Assembly (NCBI GenBank): GCA_963930775.1
Contig: OZ005692.1
Location: 1,784,135 to 1,848,134 of the forward strand
Direction: 5' to 3'
Origin: Cliona cf. orientalis
Lineage: Eukaryota > Porifera > Demospongiae > Clionaida > Clionaidae
Length of the DNA stretch: 64,000 nt
The notes beneath the pieces are model-generated. The model was not told where the DNA came from, searched no databases, and saw nothing but the letters and a program-made list of their open reading frames with translations. Of this stretch, positions 38,757-52,600 are shown piece after piece. Each line of letters opens with the position of its first letter. Position 1 is the first letter of the stretch. The position numbers and the translations under genes were made by a program.

Positions 38757-41700
38757 CTACTCACAATACAATATACCTTTTAAATTTTCAGCTAATTGTG
38801 GTAGTCCAGCATCAATTAAAGCCTGAGTGAGTGCAGTCCAGGATACCTCACCATTATTGCCTTCTAACCATGTGGCTAGCATCTCACGGCATGCTTCCTC
38901 ATCATCATCTGAATGTCTGGTCTTGATCATGTCAATGTCTTCTCGTCCCATGTCCAGTGCTTTGGCCACCTCCTCCCACTCAGACCCTATGCTCTCAACA
39001 ACTCTGACCTTTCTCCCCCCACGACCTTCTAGCTCCTCAAGAGCTTTGATATTAAGTGTTGTACTAATGCCGGAGCCTAATAAGTATATTGTGTAAATTT
39101 TGTGATTGCTAAAATGTAATTGCAATAAAGTAGCACTACCTTGCTCTATATGTGGTGCCCCTGCCGGTTCGCCATCCATGTTCCAGTCCACTTTACGGGA
39201 CTCTTTTTTATCACATTTTGAAGATAATTCTGCTGTTACAGTATGTATGTATGCACGTAACAATAAAAAGATTTTACATGAACGAAGCATGTACACACAA
39301 GAAATTAAAAATAATAGGACATTGAATAGAATAATACCTTTTGCTTTCATATTATCAGAATCAACAATGGATGATTTTTCTTCAGACTCAATGTCTACTA
39401 CCACTATAGATGAGCTACTATCATTAACATCTTCAGCTTCCTGTACATTAACAATTTGATTAATATAGAGCTGTATGTTTTGTCTAGTAATAACTTAGGT
39501 TGAAACTTACAATCTCAATTGTATAACTTAATATGTCAGCTATTTCCGTTAGATTTGCTGCTGTTAAAGATTGGATGAAAATATCCCATGTTGGAGGCTG
39601 AAGGTCACGACCTCCATTCAACCACTCGGTGAACATCTCACGACACGCCTGTCTTGGTTGATAGTGTGCACCCATCTTTATCGTTTTAATCCTGGCTCCA
39701 TCAAAGCCTAAAGCCACAGCAACTTCATCCCATTCAGGAGCCACTTCCTTCATGATTCGAAGTTCAGTTCCATTGGGGAGCTTGAGCAGCTGAAGTTCAC
39801 GCAACGTAGGTGCATTACCTGTAAAGCAGTTGGCTAACACTAATAATTGTATGGCAGTCACTATAGCTATATTGTCTCACCATGTGGTTTTAGTTTGCAT
39901 TGCTGTTTCTCTTCCTCCCCTTCTACAGTGGCTGCTTTGGGAAGCTGTAGTTGTTTCCCTGCTAGTTCCTATTGAATTTCAGAGTTTATAAAAATTAACA
40001 CATGTTCGAACTGCAGTAAGTTTTAATGACTTACCAGTACATTTCTTCCAGCAAAGACACTGTATTGGTCCACAGTTTGGCGAAGTTGTTTGTATGTTTT
40101 CTTATTAGTCTTATCACTATCTCTCCATCTCAATAGATCTTGATAAAGCTGACTTTCACCTTTACTACTTGTTAAACTTCCTGAAATCAAGTAGCTTAGT
40201 TCATCCGTTGCTTTTCGAATAAATTTCAAAAGAAAATTATCTGAAGTTGTTTTGTTCTCATTGTTCTCATCCCATAATTCTTGAAGGGTGAGTGATTCTA
40301 TCTCAGTGTATGGCTCAAATGAGAGAAATCTTTTAGCAGGAACTGCTTTTCCAGAATCTGACAGAACAGCTGACGGGCTCTCACAGTTACTCACTAGAGC
40401 TTGTGAAAGGTCATACAATGTACAAAATCTTTTGTCAGAATTAAGATCAAAGGGATATCTTAGGGGAGAAGAGGCATCAATGAATGATTCAGTCACAGAT
40501 ACTCGTGGGCAAAACCTATTTTGGCATTCTAGAACAGTACACACCACTTCTAAACGATGCTTGAGACTCTTTTCTAAATTTTCTCTTTGAAATCGAGAGA
40601 TTACAATGACAGATTTATCTCCAACTACTTCAACAAGTGTTTCCATACCAAACTCTCTTCCCCAGAAAATGCCGTTCTTCCATATGGAACACTTTCGATG
40701 AATTCCTATTGTATCACTGCCATCACATGTAGATTCCAGAGCTAATGAGAATGCCAGTCTCAAAATTAAAACTTGAAGAAACCGAGATGTTAAAAATTGC
40801 TCCATATTCGTGCATTGCAAAGTCCATCCAAAATGAAAATCAAAATCAACTTCTGTTTCCCACACATTTCTTTGTGCTTCCAACGATATCAATCCTGGGA
40901 ATAGATAGTAGCGTTCCTTTGAATTCAGTGCTTGAGAGTGATCTTTTGAAATTTGCTTTAAAAGATCTTGATCTGATATTTCATGACAAAATTCGAGATG
41001 AGTAAAAAAAAGGCAATCAAAATGTTAGTATCACTCTCAGGAAAGCAATGAGCAATCTTTGATAAGGGCACCACACCAGTGTTTGATGATAAATCCTTGT
41101 GTTGTTTAAAGCCTTCTGGAGCAAAGACTGTGCCTGATATCTTTGAGAGCAGGAACTCTTTATCAATAACAACATAGCTATTTTCAACAGCTATTCTGTC
41201 CTTTAATAATAAGATATGACCCCTATCGTTAAGCTCCAAGCAGATTTTGTAAAGTTGATCAAAATTTGTGGGAAGGAACTCTAATACTCCTTTGGACTGC
41301 TGATTTTTTTATTGCTTCAGAAACAGTTTTTATAGTAACTGCTATGACATTGAACTTGTCTATCAAATATACAAGAAAGCAATGAGCATTGAATGTAATG
41401 GGTTCCTTTATTCGTAGTTTTTGACAACTTTTAATCAATAAACGGTGCAAATCACTCATGCCTGTTGATTCATGTAACTGACAGTTCATAGCAACAAAGC
41501 CAATATACTCCATATTAGTAAAACACTTTGTATCAAGGGTACTATAGATAGATTTTACTTTATCTTTGGGATTTACTTCCTTCAAAATGTCGGCATGGCT
41601 ACCAACAAGAATGATATGGGGTCTACACGTGACAGAAGCACATTGATTTTCCATGCAGAAATGATATCCAATAAAGGATATTTTTGATAATTTTATAATC

Positions 41701-44207
41701 ATCTTCAGAAATGTTGACTACAAGGAGGAATATTGGAGGAGTAGACTCTATAGCAGTCTGAAGAAGAGCAGCATGGCCACTGTAGAATTCTCTATGACCT
41801 GCAAAGTCATACAATGTAACACGACCGAAATGTCCACCCTCTAAGTCATGTGGTACTATTCCAACCGTCTTTTCATCAACTCCAGAGACTTTTCTTGAAG
41901 AAAAATATCGGGCAAAAATCCCTATCTCAGTCTTGAGTGCTGCAGTAAGGGTACTTTTTCCAACTAATGGATTTCCAACAACAAATACCTTGACTGGAGG
42001 TTGGAGTGGCTTATTTGTTCCCAGAGCTTTTTTATAATATGATTTATACATAATGCTTGTTTTGGCTCCATGTCTTATGAGATCTTTGATGATTTCTGAA
42101 TTTGTTGTCAACTGAAGTGGCACTTTGTTACTATTGCTCTTTATGTTTGGATCACAATGACCTTCAGTGAGTAAATGTTTCACTATAATAGTTTTTTCTG
42201 CTTTGCAAGCAAGATGAAGAGCAGTGTAGCCCTCAATGCCTCCTTTGATGTTTGGATCACAGTGAGCTACAGAGAGTAAGTAAGTCACTATGACAAAACT
42301 ATCAGCTTTGCATGCAAGATGAAGAGCAGTGTAGCCATCGCTGTTCAAGTCGTTAGGATTCCATAATAGTGTTCCTTTCATTGTTGAGAGTTTAAGTAGC
42401 TCACATAATCTATAATCTATGTTATGCAATGATATCAGCTCAAATACAACATCTGTTGTCATTTGTGCACCATTATCAATAAATGTCTTCATGATCCCTA
42501 AATCTGAAGTCAACTGAATTGGCATTCTCCCTTTGCTATCCAAGCAATTAGGATCACACTGACATTCAGTGAGTAGGTAATCAATCAACCTCTGTTTATC
42601 ACGTGACATACTACACATGCATATAACATGAAGGAGAGTGCTTCCATCTTCAGTTATGGTTTTGTGATTATCTACCAATGATTTTAGTATACATAACATT
42701 GTTGTATGATCAACCTTTGGGTTGTTCAGCCGTTTGATAATTGTCTGTGAACGTAGTGATACTCGATTATGTTGATAAACACAATTGATAATTTTCAAAT
42801 TTGTTGTCATGTCAATAGGCAAACTCCCCTCACTGTTTTCTACAATTGGATTGCACTCAGTTTGATCTATTAAATATAACACTAAAGCAAGTTTATCAGT
42901 TAGGCAAGCAATGTGAAGGACAGTATTTTCATCACTGTCTGAAGTATCCGGATTCCAACCATTCTCCAGTATATAATATTGCATTAGCTCAATTACTTTG
43001 TCATTCTCAATGTTGGATAGGCAGAGAACATGAGGAAAGTGAACTCCATTCACTGTTTTCCAATTTGGATTAATGTTTTTGATTTCATCGATAGATATCT
43101 TCCTGCTATTGCTCAATAGCTTCGTCAGCATCTGTGAAGAAATTCTTGATATGGATCGTAGTATGAGTTGAAGCAGGGTATCACCATCAGCTGTCTTACC
43201 GTCGGGTATGGCTATAGTCATAGAGTGAAGAACACTATTCCTTAACCAATTCAAGAATACTGTGGAAGATATTTGTATTAAGCATTTCTCAGACTGACAT
43301 ATTAGTTCAAGGAAATTGTTACCATCCGCTGTAGTCCCTCTTAATGTATCAATTTTCATGTCATTGAGATCAGTGGAGTCACTTAACCACTTCAGCATCA
43401 ATGCTGAAGACATTTGTGATACAAGAATCTCAGATTGGTACACCAATTGAAGGATAGTATCACCATCAGCTGTCCTCAAATCAGGTTTAAAATATCTAAT
43501 AATACAACTGGCACTACGAGAATTTGATATTACTGCTGATGGCATATGTGCTATGTGCATCTTGGAACTACCCACAAGTTGAAGAATATTGTCCCCATTT
43601 GCAGTTTTCCACATTTGATCCTCAATGCTGCTGTATACCCATGTATCAGTTCTTAAGATAATAAATTTCATGAGATTGACAGTCGTCTTAATTCTGTTTG
43701 GACTTAACATCTCATCTGAGGATATATGCTGGCAGAGGTATACAGCAATGGAAGGTTCACAGCATAATCAAGAGGTTCTGATTGGTTGATACTATCTCTC
43801 ATTAATAGATTTAGTTGCTGCTTGTTGACAAGATATTTAACGATATAAAAGTTACCACACTGACAAGCATGATGTAATAGACTTTGGTTGCTTTTATTCA
43901 CTATATTAGGATCACAATTATACTTTTCAAATAATAGCTTAACAACATTAATGTGACCATATCGACAAGCATAATACAGTGGACTTTCACCACTCTTTGT
44001 TACCACATTAGGATCACAGCCATACTTTTCAATGAGTATCTCAACAATGTCTAACCAACCTTGTTTACAGGCTTGATGGAGAGGAGTATCACCAAAACGA
44101 GGGTGTACATATCTGACATTATTCTGGTTTGCTATCTCAAGAACAAGATGTTTGTAGCCATTAGAACAAGCCCGGTACAGAGAATCTGATTTATCTGCAA
44201 TGGACAT
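38757..44207 (-). pseudogene. Ankyrin-Roc-COR-death-death gene, unit 2, with four frameshifts
   Basis: Exons: 44207-40035, 39968-39881, 39818-39511, 39440-39338, 39232-39140, 39076-38757. Domain order matches units 1 and 3 (ankyrin, variant repeats, Roc with GNPLVGKST, COR, two death domains), but the small third exon of the others is missing; splice phases still fit. Exon 1 is broken four times: a 10-bp deletion near 43760, a 4-bp net insertion near 41655, one extra A in a poly-A run near 41310, and an indel in a T run near 41010. Both homopolymer changes could be sequencing errors, but the 10-bp and 4-bp changes are harder to explain that way. Splice sites and both death-domain exons remain intact and conserved, so decay is recent, or shorter products are made. 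I call it a probable pseudogene. An in-frame ATG at 44306 lies upstream; the conserved start is MSIADKSDSLYR. Confidence 0.8.
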
Positions 44208-44360
44208 CTTACTGAACTTGATCTTTGAATTGACATACCTGAGATCCACCCACTTTGCATGTTGATAGGCACGTGATGAATGAATAACAATATTCATTAA
44301 TGACAATAATTGTAGTTGTGGTATTATGCAGGTTGGCTGTGAATAATATTATATTATTAT

Positions 44361-44620
44361 CTATAGGGCTCTTCTTTCTGAATGGCTCTGTTTCAAACCC
44401 TCCCCCAATTCATGTCATGAGCATGCACATCAAAAACTGTGTGTGCAATGAGTTCATAGTCCAAGGTGTGTTCTACTGGCTGCCACTGCTAGAAAGCCAG
44501 CATGGAAAGCTAGGCCGCATTGATGGGAGAACCCAAATGTGCCCATGTGCCGCCACTGATTAAATGCAGCTGCTACCTGAGATGGAAGTCGAGTCTCCAT
44601 CACAATTAAAGTCATAGAAA
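44361..44620 (+). pseudogene. Fragments of a reductase gene upstream of unit 2
   Basis: ATAGGGCTCTTCTTTCTGAA at about 44362 aligns with reductase exon 1 of copies B and C (ATAGG.CTCTTCTTTT.CGAA), in the same head-to-head position. A second patch near 44570 (GCTACCTGAGATGGAAGTC) resembles the last exon of copy A. The remaining exons are absent, so unit 2 seems to have lost nearly all of its reductase partner. The exon 1 match is moderate and the second match is short. Confidence 0.45.
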
Positions 44621-44739
44621 TGGAAGAAAATAATGGTGCACATATAGATTCTCTCCCTCTAGGGTTGTATCTAAGGCCCTCAATCATACAAAATTAATTT
44701 TGTTAATTTAAAATAAAGTGTTCCATTTAGAGGGAAAGC

Positions 44740-45680
44740 AATATAATAATATTATAATAATTATTATCATCAACAGTATATTATAATAAATATGGCTTGT
44801 GAATCAGATCCAGATATTATTGTTCTGGTACAATACTATTGTAAGGATACAGTATTATAGCCCAAGTAGTGGTAATTAAGGCACACTCCATCTGCATGGA
44901 TGCCATAATTGGTATTATATTGAGTACAATGCATTGTACAATAGACACCGAGGACAAGGGATCTACAGTACTTAGCATCCCAATGGCCCTGAGCTGTGAT
45001 ATCCAAGCGTTGCAAGGGTGTTACAGTGTTACTAAGAGGACAGAGGGATGCTAAATACTGTGGATACCATTGGACAAGGTGAGCTAAGTTACTAACTTTT
45101 AGAGTTTTACAACTGTTACTATAGTAGTACAGCTATTTGCCTTGGAGCTCTCGTAATACCATGGATCCTACTGGCCAAAAATTACATTGTCAAGTTACTA
45201 TTAGACTGAGTAAATTTACAAGTAACTAAGTAAAACCTACAGATTACAGGAAAGTGTGGCAGTAAAATTCCAGCAAAGATAGCTAATGCTGTTTGCTTCG
45301 TGAGAACATGTGACTCATTCCCTGCGTCTCATGATCAAGTAAAGAATTAGGGACAGTGTCAACAACCAAGTTTGAAGTCAGATCACCATACAGATGTTAC
45401 AATAAATTAATACTATTATAATGCATTTTTATGTCATATATGATATTCTTGTTGCCACACAAAGTAAAAATAATCATGGCATGCACCATCATCACAGTCG
45501 GCATTGTCTCATAATAATGATACAATGCATGCTCACTATAGAGTAGACAATGGTACATGTACCACCATTGTCTACTCTATAGTGAGCAATACTATAGCTA
45601 AACCTATAGGGACATGCCGGTCAGGAGTCACTCATAATGCATGATCGACTCTGTCCAGATGGGTCACTAGGCTAGTCTAC
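44740..45680. repeat. Interspersed repeat R1, copy 3, with a 23-bp-arm palindrome
   Basis: High-identity relative of 14610-15690 and 21283-22440. Near its right end, 45531-45553 (GCTCACTATAGAGTAGACAA..) is perfectly inverted at 45565-45587 around an 11-base centre. The other two copies have only the single right-hand version, so the palindrome arose in this copy. Confidence 0.8.
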
Positions 45681-46152
45681 AGGTACATGCATGCCATGGA
45701 GATACATGACATTGTATGCTTCAAACTTATTAGAACCACTGCTGGAAATATATGCATGCATGCTATCTTTTACACAATAGATAGTAATTATTTTTATTGT
45801 TCTGGAACAATAATATATAATTGTAAAAACACAGTGCTAGTGTGTGAGTTGACAGTCACACCCATATATCGATCTGGATGCAACAATTGGTATATGATAT
45901 TATTGTGTTGAATACAATGATGTACAAACTTATCCATGTACAGACAATAATATTTATTTTATTGTTTGCTCATGAGAACATGTGACTGTTCCTGAGAGAA
46001 TCTGAGACAATGTCAGCAACCATGTCTGAAGTCACATGTTGCATTTTACAATGACATGACATTGTGCATGTCTCACAATCTAAACCAAACTCGATCATAA
46101 TCAAGGTGTCATCGATAGCGCCACGACGGTTGGCATTGCCTCATAATGGTAA

Positions 46153-46382
46153 ATTGAAGGGCTCAGAACCAGAGTGGCCTAACCCACAAATGTTGAGTTA
46201 GCCCCCCTAATCTTGAAAACATGTTCAAAATGCATTTCATGAGCAACAGAAATTTCACATTTTAGAAAATTTGAGTAATTTGGTAGAGTAGAGTGTTTGG
46301 TTTTTAGTCCATTTTTGAGCTTTTTAGACAATTTCCCGCATTCAATTTGGGGTTAGGCCACTCTGGTTCTCGACCCTTCAAT
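46153..46382. mobile_element. 230-bp MITE with TAA target duplication
   Basis: The ends ATTGAAGGG..AACCAGAGTGGCCTAACC are inverted over more than 30 bases with few changes. TAA flanks both sides (46150-46152 and 46383-46385). The duplicated flank of unit 2 near 37257 has the empty site with a single TAA (AATGGTAATGTATAG). A 3-bp TAA duplication fits the PIF/Harbinger superfamily. Confidence 0.85.
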
Positions 46383-46670
46383 TAATGTATAGATAGGTTT
46401 AGTCAATACACAGCATCATAATTATAGCTTAATAATAAATTCACAGTGCATACGTAACGTTACAGATATTGTACTACAACAATATAAAGCCCAGAAAATA
46501 AAAAAAGAAAGTACTTTATCTAGCTATATACACTCTTCTACATAATATCATCTTGTCCTATATAACTATTACTGTAATAATGATTTTGGCTTGCAACACT
46601 CAGTAATTACTGCTTTTAGACTATCAATTAACTTTTGTTGACATAAAAAATAAGCCTATATAATTATAAA

Positions 46671-49600
46671 CTACTCACAATACAATATACCTTTTAAATT
46701 ATCAGCTAATTGTGGTAGTCCAGCATCAATCAAAGCCTGAGTGAGTGCAGTCCAGGATACCTCACCATTATAATTGCTTTCTAACCATGTGGCTAGCATC
46801 TCACGGCATGCTTCCTCATCATGATCTGAATGTCTGGTCTTGATCATGTCAATGTCTTCTTGTCCCATGTCCAGTGCTTTGGCCACCTCCTCCCACTCAG
46901 ACCCTATACTCTCAACAACTCTGACCTTTCTCCCACCACGACCTTCTAGCTCCTCAAGAGCTTTGATATTCAGCACTATTTTAATGCCAGAGCCTACATA
47001 GATTGCAATTATAAAATTTAATATTTTATACGTATGAGATTATAGCTAGAAGTATGTGAGTGTATACCTTGCTTGGCTTGTAGTGCCCCAGCGAGTTCAC
47101 TGTTACCACTTGTTGTAGTAGATTCACTTTCACATTTTGCAGATTTAACTGTGTGCACACATAGATAATGATATTTGGTACATAGCGGCATCAAAAAGAG
47201 GAATATACCTTGAATACTACCACTAACGGCATCAGTAGTGGCAGTGGTCAATGCCTCTTGAGTTTTGGTGTCTACTGTCATTAGAGCCTCATCAACACTA
47301 GCACCCTAAAGATAATTATAGATAAAGACAGAGTATATGTAAATTATGCCCGAGTTAATAAGAGGGCTCTGTTAAGTACTATACTAGCCGAGAGAATAAT
47401 AAAATGGGACATATTATTGTGGCAAGAATTATACAGAAAACAATGAAGTGACGATGGCAGCACCAAATACAGTAAATACACAATATCATGTGGACATGTA
47501 TAGAGACTTGCTTGTATAATCTAGTATGGGTGCACTGGCCATGGCATACAGGTGGACGTACGGACCCACACGCATGCACCCCCCCCCCCCCATGCATGGT
47601 GACATTACATCTTTTTTCATATACATGAAACTTACAGTCTTAATAAATTTCAACAAGTCAGTTATTTCTGGTAGATTCGCTGCTCTTAAAGACTGGATGA
47701 GAACATCCCATGTTGGAGGTCGAAGGTCGTGACCTCCAGCCAACCAATCGGTGAACATCTTCAAACAGGCATCTTCTGGTCGCCAGGGTGCCCCCATCTC
47801 TATCGCCTCAATCCTAGGTCCATTGAAGCCAAGAGCAATTGCCACCTGCTTCCATTTTGGTGTCACTCTCTCCATGATTCTCACAGACTCCCTTCCTTTG
47901 TCAAATTCAAGCAGTTGTAGCTCATATAATTTAGGCGTTTTGCCTAATAAATTTTCAATCATGAAAACAAATTCTCATTCAATGAATAGCCATCCACTAT
48001 TACATACCTTTAACAGTAATGGGGAGCCCATCGTGTGTAACTCCTGCAGATTGTGTTTCATCTCCTGCAGCAGCACCAGTATCACTTTGATCCTTGTCAC
48101 CATCTAATTGTCTCGTTTTGATCATGTCAGAATCCTTCAGTGCTTCAGCCATTTTCTCTACATTTCCATCTAAAATGACATAATGTATGTGACATAACAA
48201 TATAGTTCAAACAGCTATGACTGTATTACCTTCTACCCTCGACGCTGAAAGTAAATTTCGGTCTTCATTAATTTGTGATTTTAATTTTCCCTCATTTGAT
48301 AATGGTTCTTGCTGATTTCCTGCAAGATCCTATTATTATGATTATGGTTAATAACGTACATAATGAGTCAGCAAATTTGTGTACTTAGCAATACTTACCA
48401 GTACATTTCTTCCAACAAAGACACTGTATCGATCCATTGCTTGACGAAAATCTTGGTAGGTTTTTTTATTAGTCTTATCACTATCTCTCCATCTTGATAG
48501 ATCTTGATAAAGCTGATTTTCACTTGTATCACTTGTCGAACTTCCTGAAACTGCTTTAATTAAATAGCTTAGTTCATCTGTCGCTTTTTGAATGAACTTG
48601 GCAAAAAAGTTATTTTCCATCACTTTATTTTCGTTTTTCTCATCACATAACTCTTGAATAGTGGGTAAATTCATCTCAAGATAAGGCTCAAATGACAAAA
48701 TAATTTTGGCAGGAACAGTACAAAATGGAAATACAACATCTGGGTGCCTACAGTCAGCTCTTACAACAGCTGTAGTCAGATCTTGGAGTGAACAGGTATG
48801 ATTAGTAGTGTCTGCAGGATTTAATGGATACTGGAGACGTGAAGAGGAATCAACAAATGACTCAGTTATAACAACCCTTGGACAAAATTGCTCTTTGCAT
48901 TGCAGAATGGTGCTGATGACAGCTGATCGAAGATGAACACACTGTAAGAGATTTGCTTTTCGGAAGCGTGCTAAAACAATGACGGATTTGTTATCTGATG
49001 TGACTTCAACTAGGGTCTGCATGCCAAATACACTCCCCCAAAATACTCCATTCTTCCATAAATGGCAATTTCGATGAATTCCCAGATTGGTACTCTGGCA
49101 AGCTTTGTCGCACGATGCTTCAAGAGCAAAAGAGAAGGCTAGCCTCAATAGTAAAACTTGTAGAAACCGAGAGCTGAAGAACTGTTCCTGATGAATACAT
49201 TTCAAAATCCATCCAAAGTTACAATCATACACAGTTGATTGTATTTGCCATACAGAGTCATTGGCTTTTAGGGAGATTAAGCCAGGAAATAAGTAGTAGC
49301 GCTCACCAGATACTTTGGGATATTGTTCAGATATGAGCTGGTGAAGAGCTTGATCTGAAATTTCTTGACAGAATTCAAGGTGAGTTAAAAAGGCAATCAG
49401 ACTATCTACATCTTTTTTGCGAACTTCAACTTCAGAAAGCCAGCTTGTTACTTTTGACAAAGGTACTACACCAGTGTTAGTAGACAATTCATTGTATTGC
49501 TTAAAGCCTTTTGGAGCAAAAATAGCACCAGGTACTTTAGAAAGCAGAAATTCTTTATTAATGACAACTAAACTGTTTTCAATAGCCATTCTGTCCTTTA

Positions 49601-52600
49601 ATAATAAGATATGGCTTCTATCATTAAGTTCCAAGCAGATTTTGTAAAGTGCATCAAAATTTGTGGGAAGGAACTCCAATACTCCTTCCTTTGACTGTTG
49701 ATTCTTTATCGTTTCAGAAATAGTTTTCATCGTAACTGCTGCAGCAGTAACAGCTGTGCAATTTATGAATTTGTCTATCAAATAGACGAGAAAGCAATGA
49801 GCATTGAACGTAATTGGTTCACTTATTCGTAGTTCTTGACAATTTTTGATCAATAAATGACGTAAATCACTCATACCTGTCGATTCATGTAACTGACAGT
49901 TCATAGCAACAAAACCAATATACTCCATGTTGGTGAAACACTTTCCATCAAGGGTAGCAATGATGGTTGTTATTTTATCCTTAGGATTTACTTCTTTCAA
50001 AGTGTCAGCATGGCTACCAACAAGAATGATATGGGGTTTACAAGTGACAGAAGCACATTGATTTTCTAGAAACGATATCCAATAAAGGATATTTTTGATA
50101 ATTTCATCATCATCTTCAGAAAGATTGACTACAAGAAGGAATATTGGAGGAGTGGACTGTATAGCAGTCTGAAGAAGAGCAGCATGGCCACTGTAGAATT
50201 CTCTATGACCTGCAAAGTCATACAATGTAACACGGCCAAAATGTCCACTCTCAAAGTCATGTGGTACTATTCCAACTGTCTTTTCATCAACTCCAGATAC
50301 TCTTCCTGAAGAAAAAAATCGAATAATTCCTCTCTCAGTTTTGAGAGCTGCAGTAAGGGTACTTTTTCCAACTGATGGATTTCCAACAACAAATACTTTG
50401 ACTGGAGGTTGGAGTGGTTTATTTGTTCCCAGAGCTTTTTTATGAGATTTATACATAATGCTTGTTTTGGCTCCATGTCTTATTAGAACTTTAATGATTT
50501 CTGGATTTATTGTCATTTGAAGCAGCACTTCTTCACTATTGCTTTTGACATTTGGATCACAGTAAGCTACAGAAAGTAAATAATTCACTACGATATAACT
50601 GTCAGCTTTGCAAGCGAGATGAAGAGCAGTGTAGCCATCACTATTCATGTCATTAGGATTTATTAACTTTGTTCCTTTTCTTATTGAGATTTGAAACAAT
50701 TCACTTACTCTAGAATCTGTGTCATGTATTAAAATCAGTTTAAATGCAACATCTGACGTCAATTGTGCACCATGCTCAACCAGTGATTTCATGATCCTTA
50801 AATCTGAAGTAAGCTGAATTGGCATTTCCTCATTTTTGTTCTTGATATTTGGATCACAGTGAGCTACATGGAGTAAAAGTTCTACTATAGTAGAATTACC
50901 AGCTATACAAGCTAGATGAAGGGCGGTGTAGCCATCAATACCTCCTTTGATGTTTGGATTACAGTGCAAAGAAAGTAAAAGGATTACTGTGCCAGTGCGG
51001 TCAGCTTTGCAAGCAAGATGAAGGGCAGTGTAACCATCATAATCCACATCATCAGGGTTCCAGGTTGTTAATAGTAGTTTGATTAATGAATGCTTATTTG
51101 CTTCACTTTCCATAGCCACAAATCTAAGTACTATCTTTGGAGTTACTCTCGCTCCACTTTCAATAAGTAACTTAGCAACGTCCAAATTTCTTGTCACCTC
51201 CAATAGTGAATTAAAAAGGTAATTTGCACTTGGATCACATTTAGCTTCTGTAAGCAAATAAATAACAATTGCTGGCTTATTGTGAGAATCAGCAAGTTCT
51301 AAAGCATTATTACCTTCTCTATTTACGTCTGTAGGATTCCATAACATTGTTCCTTTTCTTGATGAGATAGCAAATAAATCAACTGCTGTAGACTCTGTTA
51401 TATACACTGATGTTATTACTTGAAATAAAATGTCAGTTGTTATTTTCGCACCATGTTCAACAAGTATCTTCATGATCTCTGAATCAGAAGTCAACTGAAG
51501 TGGCAATCGCCCTTTGCTATCCAAGCAATTAGGATCACACTGACATTCAGTGAGTAGGTATTCAAACAACCATTTTTTATTATGTGATGTGCATCCCATG
51601 GCCACAGTCACAGTGTCATGCAGTAGAGTGCTTCCATCATTAGTTATGGTTTTAAGTAAATTCACCAATGATTGCATCATTGTTGTATCATTAATCAACA
51701 ATCGATTGTTCAGCCATTTACTAATTGTCTTTAAAGGTAATGACACTTGGTAATGTTGACAAAGATAATTAATAGCTTCCAAATTTGTTGTTAAGTCAAC
51801 AGGCAAACTCTTTTCATGGTTTTCTATATTTGGATTACACTGAGCTTGATCCATTAAATATGACATTAAAGCAAGTTTATCAGTTTGGCAAGCAAAATGA
51901 AGGACAGTATTTCCTTCACCATCCAAAGTATCTGGATTCCAACCATTCTCCAGTATATAATATTGCATTAATTGAGTTACTTTGTCATTCTCAATGTTGG
52001 ATAGGCAGAGAACATGAGGAAAGTGAGCTCCATCCACTGTTTTCCATTTTGGATTAACATTTTTCATTTCATTGATAGTTATCTTTCTGCTACTACTCAA
52101 TAGCTTTACCAGCATCTGTGAAGAAATTCTTGATATAGACATATCTGATCGTAGTATGAGTTGAAGGAGGGTATGACCATCAGCTGTCTTACAGTCGGGT
52201 ATGGCTGTGGTCACAGAACGAAGAACTGTCTTCCTTAACCACTTCAAAAATACTGTGGAAGATATTTGTAACAAGCATTTCTCAGACTGACATACTAGTT
52301 CAAGGAAATTACTACCATCCGCTGTAATCCTATCTAATGTAACAATTTTCATGAGATCAGTTGATTCACTTAGCCACTTTATCATCACTGCTGAAGAAAT
52401 TTGTGATACGACTCTTCGAGATTGGCATACCACTTCAAGGATACTATCACCATCAGCTGTCCTCAGATCAGGTTTGAAATATTCAATAATACAACTGGCA
52501 TTATGAGAAATGGACATTAATATTACTGTTGATGGTATACGTGCTATATGCATCTTGGAACTACCCACAAGTTGAAGAATATTGTCCCCATTGGCAGTTT

